Shown here one piece after another: positions 5,869 to 12,160 of a stretch of DNA of 13,105 bases (its first letter is position 1; every line of letters starts with the position of its first letter). The position numbers were made by a program, and so were the translations under genes. The DNA comes from an uncultured Collinsella sp. (GTDB lineage Bacteria > Actinomycetota > Coriobacteriia > Coriobacteriales > Coriobacteriaceae), in NCBI GenBank assembly GCA_937958315.1, contig CALFGH010000154.1, positions 1-13,105 of the forward strand, given 5' to 3'. A model generated the notes under the pieces. It ran no database searches. It had not been told where the DNA came from and worked only from the letters and a program-made list of their open reading frames with translations.

Positions 5869-5897
5869 TGTGGCAAAGGAACTGTCCCTTTGTCACA
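5869..5897. repeat. Small palindrome with GGAACTGTCC core
   Basis: TGTGGCAAAGG (5869-5879) pairs with CCTTTGTCACA (5887-5897) over 11 bp with one G-T wobble and a 7-nt loop, AACTGTC. It abuts the stop of the first ABC transporter gene (5898-5900) and is a second hairpin next to the GGCGCGCC terminator. From memory, hairpins with a GGGACTGTCCC-like centre recur between genes in Collinsella-type genomes; that is unverified here. It may act as a terminator for the ABC operon. Confidence 0.6.
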
Positions 5898-7913
5898 TTA
5901 TGCGAACTGGCTCAGATAGAGGTCGGCGTAAGCGCCCTCGGCTGCGAGCAGCTCCTTATGCGTGCCCTGCTCGATAATGTTGCCGTGGTCCATGACCAGA
6001 ATCAGGTCGGCATCCACGATCGTCGACAGGCGATGCGCGATCACAAAGCTCGTGCGCCCATGCATGAGCGCGTCCATGGCGCGGCCGATGGCAAGCTCGG
6101 TGCGCGTATCCACGCTTGAGGTCGCCTCGTCCAGGATGAGAATCGCCGGGTTGTTGAGCAGCACGCGCGCAATGGTCAGCAGCTGGCGCTGGCCCTGGCT
6201 AATGCTCTCGGCATCGTTGGCCACGCGCGTGTCATAGCCCTGCGGCATGGTGCGCACAAAGAAGTCGACCTGCGCGGCGCGTGCGGCCGCCACGATCTCC
6301 TCGCGCGTCGCCTCGGGGCAGCCATAGGCGATATTCTCGGCAATCGTTCCGTCGAACAGCCAGGCGTCCTGCAGCACCATGCCAAACTGCTGCCGTAGCT
6401 CGCCGCGGTCCATGCGGCTCGTATCCACGCCGTCGAGCGTAATACGCCCGCCGTCAATCTCGTAGAAGCGCATGAGCAGGTTGATGAGCGTCGTCTTGCC
6501 TGCGCCCGTTGTTCCCACCACCGCAATCTTCTGACCCGGTTCGGCGGTAAACGACACGTCGCGCATGAGCGGCTTGTCGGGCGCGTAGCCAAAGCGTACA
6601 TGCTCAAAGGCGACACGGCCCTCAACGCGACCCGGCAGCCTGGCGGCCTCGTCCGGCAGCGGATCGGCCTCCATCTCGGGCTCGTCGAGCAGGTCGAACA
6701 CGCGCTCCGCACTCGCCAGCGCGCTCTGCAGCGAGTTGAAGGTAAACGACAGCTGCGTCATGGGCTCGGATGCCTCGTAGATAAACTGGAAGAACGCCTG
6801 GAACACGCCGACGGTCATGTGGCCGGCAACCAGCATGCTGCAGCCCACAATCGCAATCACGATCTGTGCCAGGCGGCCGATAAAGCGCACCGCGGGGCCG
6901 ACGGCGTTAATCATGAAGTCGGCCTTGGCACTCACGCGCGCCAGCTCGCCCGAGGCCTGGTGCACCTCGGCAGAACTCTGACGCTCGCGGTTAAACGCGC
7001 GAATCACCAGACGGCCCGAGTAGCCTTCCTCAACCGCACTCGTAATCTTGGACACCCACTCCTGGCGCTCACCGGTCACGTCATGCGTGCGGCGCGAGAC
7101 CACCTTGGTCACCAGCAGCGACAACGCCGTAAAGAACAAAAAGACGAGCGTGAGCGGCACGCTAAACACGAACATCACGCTCACGGCGCCCACCACGGTA
7201 CCGATCGACACCAGAAGCTGCAGCAAGCCACGCTGCATGCTCTCGGACATCTTGTCCAGGTCGTTGGTCGCACGGCTGACGACCTCGCCGGGACGATGCG
7301 CGTCAAAGAAGGCAAGCGGCAGACGGTTGAGCTTTTGTGCGATGCGGTTGCGTAGGCGCAGGTTGAGGCGTTCGGCCACGCTCGACATCAAAAAGCTCTG
7401 GAGCGCGTAGAACGAGGCAGCGGCGGTCCAAATCATAAAGTAGATGAAGATGGTCCTGCCGCAGTTCTCCCAGGTGATGTTGAAGGTGGTGTCGTTGGCA
7501 AACGCCACCTGAATGTGGCTCCACAGCTCATCGATCACGCGGGCGCTATATGCCGGCGCAGCGGTGTTAAAGATGGCATAGAACACAATGCTCGCGAACA
7601 CGATATAGAAGCGCCAATGGTCGCCGGCAGCCTCGCTCCACAGGCGGCGCACCGTCGCCCAGGTATCTCGAGGCGTCTCGTCCTCGTCTTCGTCGTCCAC
7701 ATCGCGCATGCGTTCCGCCTCGGCTCGGGCGCGCTCATCCTCCGCGCGCTCATTTTCCTCATAGAGCGCCTGGCGGCGAGCCTCGCGCGCGGCTGCAGCC
7801 TTGGCGGCCTCATCCAGCTCGGGTGCTACGGCAGCCTGGTCGACCGTTTTATCGGCAGCGTCCGCAGCGGCGGTATCAACAACACCGCCCTGTTTCTCGA
7901 GCTCCTCGGTCAT
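5898..7913 (-). CDS. ABC exporter half-transporter with catalytic Walker B (second of pair)
   Basis: The 671-residue protein fuses a six-helix exporter membrane domain (about 98-390) to an ATPase domain (about 430-665). Motifs are Walker A GTTGAGKT (467-474), Q-loop Q515 in MVLQDAWLF, signature ISQGQ (571-575, Gln for the first Gly of SGGQ), Walker B ILILDEATSS with catalytic E596, and H-loop H627. The first 90 residues are an unusual soluble extension: Ala-rich, then a charged helix and an acidic DVDDEDEDE run (71-79). The start is the ATG at 7913; GGAGG lies eight bases upstream, inside the last codons of the preceding gene. A GTG at 7922 in the same frame would put that site against the start codon. 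It is 1 nt from the upstream transporter gene and should pair with its product. Drug or lipid export is likely, substrate unknown. Confidence 0.94.
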   Translation of the reverse strand: MTEELEKQGGVVDTAAADAADKTVDQAAVAPELDEAAKAAAAREARRQALYEENERAEDERARAEAERMRDVDDEDEDETPRDTWATVRRLWSEAAGDHWRFYIVFASIVFYAIFNTAAPAYSARVIDELWSHIQVAFANDTTFNITWENCGRTIFIYFMIWTAAASFYALQSFLMSSVAERLNLRLRNRIAQKLNRLPLAFFDAHRPGEVVSRATNDLDKMSESMQRGLLQLLVSIGTVVGAVSVMFVFSVPLTLVFLFFTALSLLVTKVVSRRTHDVTGERQEWVSKITSAVEEGYSGRLVIRAFNRERQSSAEVHQASGELARVSAKADFMINAVGPAVRFIGRLAQIVIAIVGCSMLVAGHMTVGVFQAFFQFIYEASEPMTQLSFTFNSLQSALASAERVFDLLDEPEMEADPLPDEAARLPGRVEGRVAFEHVRFGYAPDKPLMRDVSFTAEPGQKIAVVGTTGAGKTTLINLLMRFYEIDGGRITLDGVDTSRMDRGELRQQFGMVLQDAWLFDGTIAENIAYGCPEATREEIVAAARAAQVDFFVRTMPQGYDTRVANDAESISQGQRQLLTIARVLLNNPAILILDEATSSVDTRTELAIGRAMDALMHGRTSFVIAHRLSTIVDADLILVMDHGNIIEQGTHKELLAAEGAYADLYLSQFA

Positions 7914-7914
7914 G

Positions 7915-9639
7915 CTACTCACCTCCCTTCATTTGCGATTCCGCGATGGCACGGTACACCTCGCAGGTTTCCATAAGCTCGCCATGCGTGCCCAGGCCCA
8001 CAACCTCGCCGTCCTTGAGCACGACGATCTGGTCGGCGTGCAAGATCGTCGAGATGCGCTGCGCGATGATGAGCACCGCGGCGTCACGCGTCTCGTCTTG
8101 CAACGCATGGCGCAGGGCGGCATCGGTCTTAAAGTCCAGGGCCGAGAAACTGTCATCGAAGATATATAGATCGGCATGCTTCATGAGCGCACGGGCGATA
8201 GCCAGACGCTGGCGCTGGCCGCCCGAAAAGTTCGTGCCGCCCTGCGCCACCGGGGTATCGAGTCCCTGCGGCTGATCGAGCACAAAGGTGCTCTGGGCAA
8301 CCTGGAGTGCATGAAGCATGTCGGCCTCGGTCGCGTCTTCGTTGCCAAAGCGCAGATTGCTTGCCACGGTGCCCGAGAACAGCCATGCCTTTTGCGGCAC
8401 ATAGGCAATGCGCCCGCGAATCTCGTCTTGCGTAAGCTCGCGCAGGTCGACGCCGTCCAGGCGAATGGCGCCCTTGGTGGCGTCGTGGAAGCGCAGCAGG
8501 AGCTTGGCCACCGTCGACTTGCCCGAACCCGTCGAGCCGACGATCGCGGTCGTCTGACCGCGGCGACAGGTAAAGTTCAGATCGCACAGCGTGTCCTCGT
8601 CGGCATCGTCAAAACGAAACGACATATGGTCGAACACGGCAACCGCGCCGGTTCCGTCCTTTGAGTCGGACGTGCCCGCGTCGAGCGTTCGCTCACCATC
8701 GACGATACTCGGCTCAATCTCCAGCACCTGTTGCGCACGGTTGAGGCACGCAGCGGCACGCGGAAGCGTCAAAATCACCATCTGCGCCATCATCACAAAG
8801 AACAGAATCAGGATCGCGTACTCCAGCACCGCCGAGATGCTCGCGATCTGCATCGCATGGGCGCCCACCCGGTTACCGCCCACCCACAGCACCGCTACCT
8901 CGGCGATGTTCATCAAAAAGAAGCTGGAGCTGTCGAGCCCCACAAACAGGTGGTTGACCTTAATGGCGTTGTCCGCGTAATCGCTAAATACCTCGTCCAG
9001 GCGCTGCTCCTCGTGGCGCTCCTTATTGAAAGCGCGGATGACGCGAACGCCCACGATGTTCTCACGCAGCACCACGTTCATACGGTCGATAAAGCTCTGA
9101 AGGCGCATAAAAATCGGCGCGGCGTTAGCCACCGTAAAGACCGCCGCCACCAGCACGATCGCAACTACCACGCCCAACAGCGTTCCCATAGCGGGATCGA
9201 TGAACCAAGCAAAAATGATGCCCGCGACGGCCAAGAACGGCACCGGCAGCACCAGCTGAATCGTCTGCAGGATAGCCTGCTGAATCACGTTGATGTCGTT
9301 GAGCGAGCGTGTGATCATCGATCCCGTGCCAAAACGCTCAAAGTCGCTGGCAGCGAGCTCGAGCGATTTGTCGTACACGGCATTGCGGATATCGCAGGCC
9401 ACGTTGGCGGCCAGGCGCGCCGAAAGATAGCAGCCCAGCACCGTGCCGCCGCTAGCCATGCTGGTCGCGATAAACATGTATAGGCCGTTGCGTAAAATGT
9501 AGTCGACATCGCCCGTGGTAATACCGGTGTTGACCATGTTCGCCAGCATCGTGGGAACCAACAGCGTACCGACGTTATCCACCAGCAGCACCAGCAGCGT
9601 CACTGCGACAAGCCCTCGATAAGGCTTCAAAAACCTCAT
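7915..9639 (-). CDS. ABC exporter half-transporter with degenerate ATP site (first of pair)
   Basis: The 574-residue protein has a membrane domain (about 8-290) with the coupling-region sequence VIRAFNKERHEEQ (200-212) and an ATPase domain (about 333-570). Walker A is GSTGSGKS (368-375), Q-loop Q416, and the signature is canonical FSGGQ (471-475). Walker B ends in D495-D496, so the catalytic Glu is Asp, and the H-loop His is Gln (IAQRIS, Q527). These changes are known from the degenerate-site subunit of heterodimeric exporters such as TM287/288 and BmrCD. I chose the ATG at 9639, which overlaps the marR stop as TAATG and suggests reinitiation. A GTG at 9651 in the same frame, with GGGGGAG close before it, is the alternative and adds four residues. 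It is cotranscribed after marR and before its partner. Confidence 0.94.
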   Translation of the reverse strand: MRFLKPYRGLVAVTLLVLLVDNVGTLLVPTMLANMVNTGITTGDVDYILRNGLYMFIATSMASGGTVLGCYLSARLAANVACDIRNAVYDKSLELAASDFERFGTGSMITRSLNDINVIQQAILQTIQLVLPVPFLAVAGIIFAWFIDPAMGTLLGVVVAIVLVAAVFTVANAAPIFMRLQSFIDRMNVVLRENIVGVRVIRAFNKERHEEQRLDEVFSDYADNAIKVNHLFVGLDSSSFFLMNIAEVAVLWVGGNRVGAHAMQIASISAVLEYAILILFFVMMAQMVILTLPRAAACLNRAQQVLEIEPSIVDGERTLDAGTSDSKDGTGAVAVFDHMSFRFDDADEDTLCDLNFTCRRGQTTAIVGSTGSGKSTVAKLLLRFHDATKGAIRLDGVDLRELTQDEIRGRIAYVPQKAWLFSGTVASNLRFGNEDATEADMLHALQVAQSTFVLDQPQGLDTPVAQGGTNFSGGQRQRLAIARALMKHADLYIFDDSFSALDFKTDAALRHALQDETRDAAVLIIAQRISTILHADQIVVLKDGEVVGLGTHGELMETCEVYRAIAESQMKGGE

Positions 9640-10139
9640 TAGCAGTCGCACGACTCCCCCTCACGTCGATCTTGCATCTGACTTTCGGCTGCCACCTGCT
9701 GCTTAAATGTCTCGCACTCGTCGCCGAGCACCTGAGAAAATTTGCCGATCAAGCGCATAATCTCGCGTTGCTCACACGGCTCAAGCGCGCCAAAGGCTCG
9801 CTGCTCGGCCTTGAGTGCCGGCAGCGCATAACGCCCGGCAAATCGCCTGCCCTCTTCGGTCAGGCTCACAACCTTGTTCTTGCGACTGCCTTCGACAAAC
9901 TCCAGCGTGGCGAAACCCCGCGCCGTCAAGGTTTTAATGGCCGAGTTTATGGTCTGTTTGCTATAGAACCATTCGCTTGTCAGACGACTTACAGCAATGC
10001 TACCGCCCGCCGTACTGGTGTCGACGAGCATCCAATAGGCACAGTCCGAAAGACCGCAGGTGCGCGCGAACTCCGAATAGATACGGTCAAGCCCGTTGAG
10101 CATCCGGTCGAAATCGACCAGGCTAACTGCACTATTCAT
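9639..10139 (-). CDS. MarR-family transcriptional regulator
   Basis: The 166-residue product has the MarR layout: N-terminal dimerisation helices (1-40), a winged HTH (about 48-97, with SRLTSEWFYSKQTINSAIKT as the HTH, a wing at EGSRKNKVVSLT, then EEGRRFA) and C-terminal helices (105-150). It most likely represses its own operon, the two ABC exporters that follow with a TAATG overlap. Six cysteines (29, 33, 122, 142, 164, 166) are many for its size and allow thiol sensing, but that is speculation. The start is uncertain: the ATG at 10139 has GGGAG only 2 nt away, while the ATG at 10151 has no ribosome site. The TTG at 10214 that opens the frame is the -35 box of the promoter, so it is excluded. 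Confidence 0.9.
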   Translation of the reverse strand: MNSAVSLVDFDRMLNGLDRIYSEFARTCGLSDCAYWMLVDTSTAGGSIAVSRLTSEWFYSKQTINSAIKTLTARGFATLEFVEGSRKNKVVSLTEEGRRFAGRYALPALKAEQRAFGALEPCEQREIMRLIGKFSQVLGDECETFKQQVAAESQMQDRREGESCDC

Positions 10140-10155
10140 CTCTCCCGCCATTCGA

Positions 10156-10214
10156 TAGTCCGAGTTTTGACCAATTTGTATTTCCAGATTAGTCCGAGTT
10201 TTGACTATCGTCAA
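10156..10214 (-). promoter_or_regulatory. marR-ABC operon promoter with two operator-like repeats
   Basis: On the minus strand, TTGACG (10214-10209) is a five-of-six -35 box and TAATCT (10191-10186), at exactly 17 bp, a weak -10. The 16-bp sequence TAGTCCGAGTTTTGAC (plus strand) occurs twice without change, at 10156-10171 and 10190-10205, starts 34 bp apart. The second copy fills the -35/-10 spacer and is itself an inverted repeat, TAGTC-N8-GACTA; the first is slightly less symmetric and lies just past the expected start. This fits dual MarR binding and autorepression. Confidence 0.65.
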
Positions 10215-10257
10215 TAAGCTCGTTATATACGGGCGACCCTATATAGCATATCGACAG

Positions 10258-10293
10258 AAAAAGACCGTCGGCGCGGGGGCAGCGCCGACGGTC
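10258..10293 (-). terminator. Terminator of the 96-residue-protein gene
   Basis: GACCGTCGGCGC (10263-10274) pairs perfectly with GCGCCGACGGTC (10282-10293) around a 7-nt loop, GGGGGCA. On the minus strand it runs directly into TTTTT (10262-10258). It is a textbook intrinsic terminator 27 nt after the stop at 10321. Confidence 0.93.
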
Positions 10294-10320
10294 ACGCGAG
10301 AATAGCGATGTATTTGCCCG

Positions 10321-10611
10321 TTAGGCAGCGACGGCCTCGTAGACCGTTGCGCCCGCAAAGCTGTCGTGCAGGCTCTTGCCGCAGATCCAAGGCAGTTCGA
10401 CGACCTCGCAGACCGTGTTGACCAGCTCGGAGCAGTCAGTAAAGTGGCCCTTATCGTTGAGGGCCTCGCAATCCTGAACACGCCAATAGCCATCGGTGTG
10501 CGTGATGTAGTACTCGTGATCGTCGATCGTCACAAAAGCGCGCGTCTTGGAACGCAGCAGCTTCAGAAATCCTTCGAAGTCCGTCTCGACGACATCTCCA
10601 GCCTGGAACAT
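10321..10611 (-). CDS. Small protein of unknown function (96 residues)
   Basis: I do not recognise this protein. It is real on gene-structure grounds: a strong AGGAGG seven bases before the ATG at 10611, and a perfect terminator right after the stop. It is soluble, with no signal peptide or membrane segment, and acidic on balance. The N-terminal half (MFQAGDVVETDFEGFLKLLR, then FVTIDDHEYYITHTDGYWRV) looks like a compact beta-rich fold with aromatic strands. The second half has four cysteines (58, 70, 78, 87) that are not spaced as a zinc finger. It is transcribed alone; the roughly 295-bp gap upstream is shared with the divergent nitroreductase gene, and I could not fix a promoter in it. Confidence 0.82.
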   Translation of the reverse strand: MFQAGDVVETDFEGFLKLLRSKTRAFVTIDDHEYYITHTDGYWRVQDCEALNDKGHFTDCSELVNTVCEVVELPWICGKSLHDSFAGATVYEAVAA

Positions 10612-10906
10612 GATAGTTACCTCCTGGCCCAGCGCCACCACAGCGCATTGATAAACGTTGGTACCCCTTTAGTAAAACCTTTATCAGAGCTTATGCGCGC
10701 ATCATTTAGGCAAGTGGTAAAAAACCGCAGGGTAGACGGGATAAAACGTTTAACCATCTCATCAGCTTCTCACATTTTTCCCGCTGTTTTATGCAAGCCG
10801 ACTTCTCCGATCGGTGGCTATTGCTGTTTGGAGCCCTCTGCGCGATTACGGCTACGGCACGACGGGTAAGAACGGAGCATCTGCAACGTTATCGCTAGGA
10901 GAACCC

Positions 10907-11428
10907 ATGGAGACCATCGAAGCGCTCATCCATCGCCGTAGCTGCCGTAACTACAGCGATCGCCCCGTAGAGGCAGAAAAACTCGCACGCATTATCGAGG
11001 CCGGCCAGTATGCGCCCAGCGGCATGGGCCGCCAGCCGGTGACGTTTGTCGCCGTAACCGACCCCGCGACCGTCGAGCGCCTCTCGCAGCTCAATGCGCA
11101 AGTCATGGGCAGCAACGGCGACCCCTTCTACGGTGCCAAAACGGTTGTGGTGGTACTGGTCGACCGCAGCGTGCCCACGCATCTCGAAGACGGTTCGCTC
11201 GCCATGGGCAACCTGCTCAATGCTGCCTATGCGCTGGGCGTCGATTCGTGCTGGATTCATCGCGCCCACGAGGTTTTCGATTCGCCCGAGGGTCTCGAAC
11301 TGCTGGCCAGCTGGGGTCTGCCCGCCGACGGAAGCCTGCGCGGCGTCGGCAACTGCATTCTGGGCTATGCCGAGGACGTGCTTCCCGAGGCCAAGCCTCG
11401 CCGCGACAACGTGGTGTATGTAAAGTAG
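10907..11428 (+). CDS. Nitroreductase-family flavoprotein
   Basis: The 173-residue product has the marks of the FMN-dependent nitroreductase family. The N-terminal IHRRSCRNYSDRPVE (8-22) carries the Arg-Arg-Ser-x-Arg group that holds the FMN phosphate. YAPSGMGRQPVTFVAV (35-50) is the usual APSGxNxQPWxF region with Gly in place of Asn. The core helix is SLAMGNLLNAAYALGVDSCW (97-116), followed by the second FMN-contact region LRGVGNCILGYAED (144-157). Such dimers reduce nitro groups, quinones or other electrophiles with NAD(P)H; the natural substrate is unknown. It is a short member, lacking the longer C-terminal arm. The ATG at 10907 has AGGAG five bases upstream; the frame is open to 10814 without another ribosome site. 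It is monocistronic and converges on the next gene. Confidence 0.91.
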   Translation: METIEALIHRRSCRNYSDRPVEAEKLARIIEAGQYAPSGMGRQPVTFVAVTDPATVERLSQLNAQVMGSNGDPFYGAKTVVVVLVDRSVPTHLEDGSLAMGNLLNAAYALGVDSCWIHRAHEVFDSPEGLELLASWGLPADGSLRGVGNCILGYAEDVLPEAKPRRDNVVYVK

Positions 11429-11433
11429 TTAGT

Positions 11434-11457
11434 TCCGCCGTTCTAACGAACGGCGGA
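11434..11457. terminator. Hairpin after the nitroreductase gene
   Basis: TCCGCCGTT (11434-11442) pairs perfectly with AACGGCGGA (11449-11457) around a 6-nt loop, 5 nt after the nitroreductase stop. No U tract follows on the plus strand and only a short one would on the minus strand, so termination is plausible but not certain. It lies between convergent genes. Confidence 0.55.
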
Positions 11458-11501
11458 CCCGCTGAAAGGCCCCGTCCCATATTTGCTGCCCCACTCGCAA
11501 C

Positions 11502-12077
11502 TTATCTTGCCGATGGAGTTGTCGTCGTTTCGTTCGTGTGAGTCGTTTTGGCGCCGTCGCCTTGTTCGTCCTCGTTCTTTTGCGCATCGGCAATGGTGGC
11601 AGCAGCTGCGACCATGCCACGCTGGGGCGCCACACCCGTCTGGTCTCGTGCGCCTTCAACAAGCTCCGTGCCAACATGCGCGAGCTCGGGCGATTTGAAC
11701 ATCGTGCCCAGGCTCGCGCCGCCGCCGGCATAGCCAAGCGCTGCGAGCGCGATGACGACTATCGCAGCAACGACCACGATCGGCACGTAACGATGCCAGC
11801 CTGCAGGATTGAGGCCGCTACGGCGGGCAGCACCACGGCTAATGTAGCCAAGCGTTCCATCGTGCTTGAGCTTTGAGCCCACCACGCGCCTTCGTCCCCA
11901 CAACGAGGACTCGGCCTGCATGGCCAAGCGAGCGCTTGCCGAAGGATAGCCATATTTTGTGCGCTTGAACGAGCCGTCGAACCCCGAGGCGCTTTTGCCC
12001 CACGTCCGCGAAGTCGTACGCCGGCCGACCGGCGCCGCACTTCGCTTTGTTCGGTTCGTTTTTGAAGTCTCCGCCAT
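11502..12077 (-). CDS. Single-pass membrane protein of unknown function
   Basis: I do not recognise this 191-residue protein. Residues 1-95 are basic (many Arg/Lys, few acidic) and look partly disordered, with WGKSASGFDGSFKRTKYGYP (26-45) and SLWGRRRVVGSKLKHDGTLG (58-77) as the most structured-looking parts. One strong membrane helix follows (98-119, VPIVVVAAIVVIALAALGYA). The C-terminal 70 residues are Ala/Gly-rich, then charged and Thr-rich. By the positive-inside rule the basic N-terminus is cytoplasmic and the tail outside. The ATG at 12077 was chosen because it begins the hydrophilic MAETSKTNRTKRS; GGGGGAG lies only 1 nt before it, which is poor, and a GTG at 12089 is an alternative. It follows the regulator gene on the same strand after 83 bp and may be cotranscribed with it. 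Confidence 0.72.
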   Translation of the reverse strand: MAETSKTNRTKRSAAPVGRRTTSRTWGKSASGFDGSFKRTKYGYPSASARLAMQAESSLWGRRRVVGSKLKHDGTLGYISRGAARRSGLNPAGWHRYVPIVVVAAIVVIALAALGYAGGGASLGTMFKSPELAHVGTELVEGARDQTGVAPQRGMVAAAATIADAQKNEDEQGDGAKTTHTNETTTTPSAR

Positions 12078-12160
12078 ACTCCCCCGCACGCCGTAACACA
12101 ATCGAAACAATGCTTCTTTGGACTGTATCACACGCGCCGCACGCGGTCACGGCGCCTCGC

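Noticed and set aside
10612..10906. Hidden gene or RNA in the gap between the 96-residue gene and the nitroreductase
   Set aside because: No frame there has a ribosome site and no stable fold is evident; I see only A+T-richer DNA suited to two divergent promoters, none clear enough to place.
12078..12160. Terminator between the Fis-HTH regulator and the membrane protein
   Set aside because: Only a weak CGCCG/CGGCG pairing with a long loop and no U tract is visible, so readthrough is as likely.
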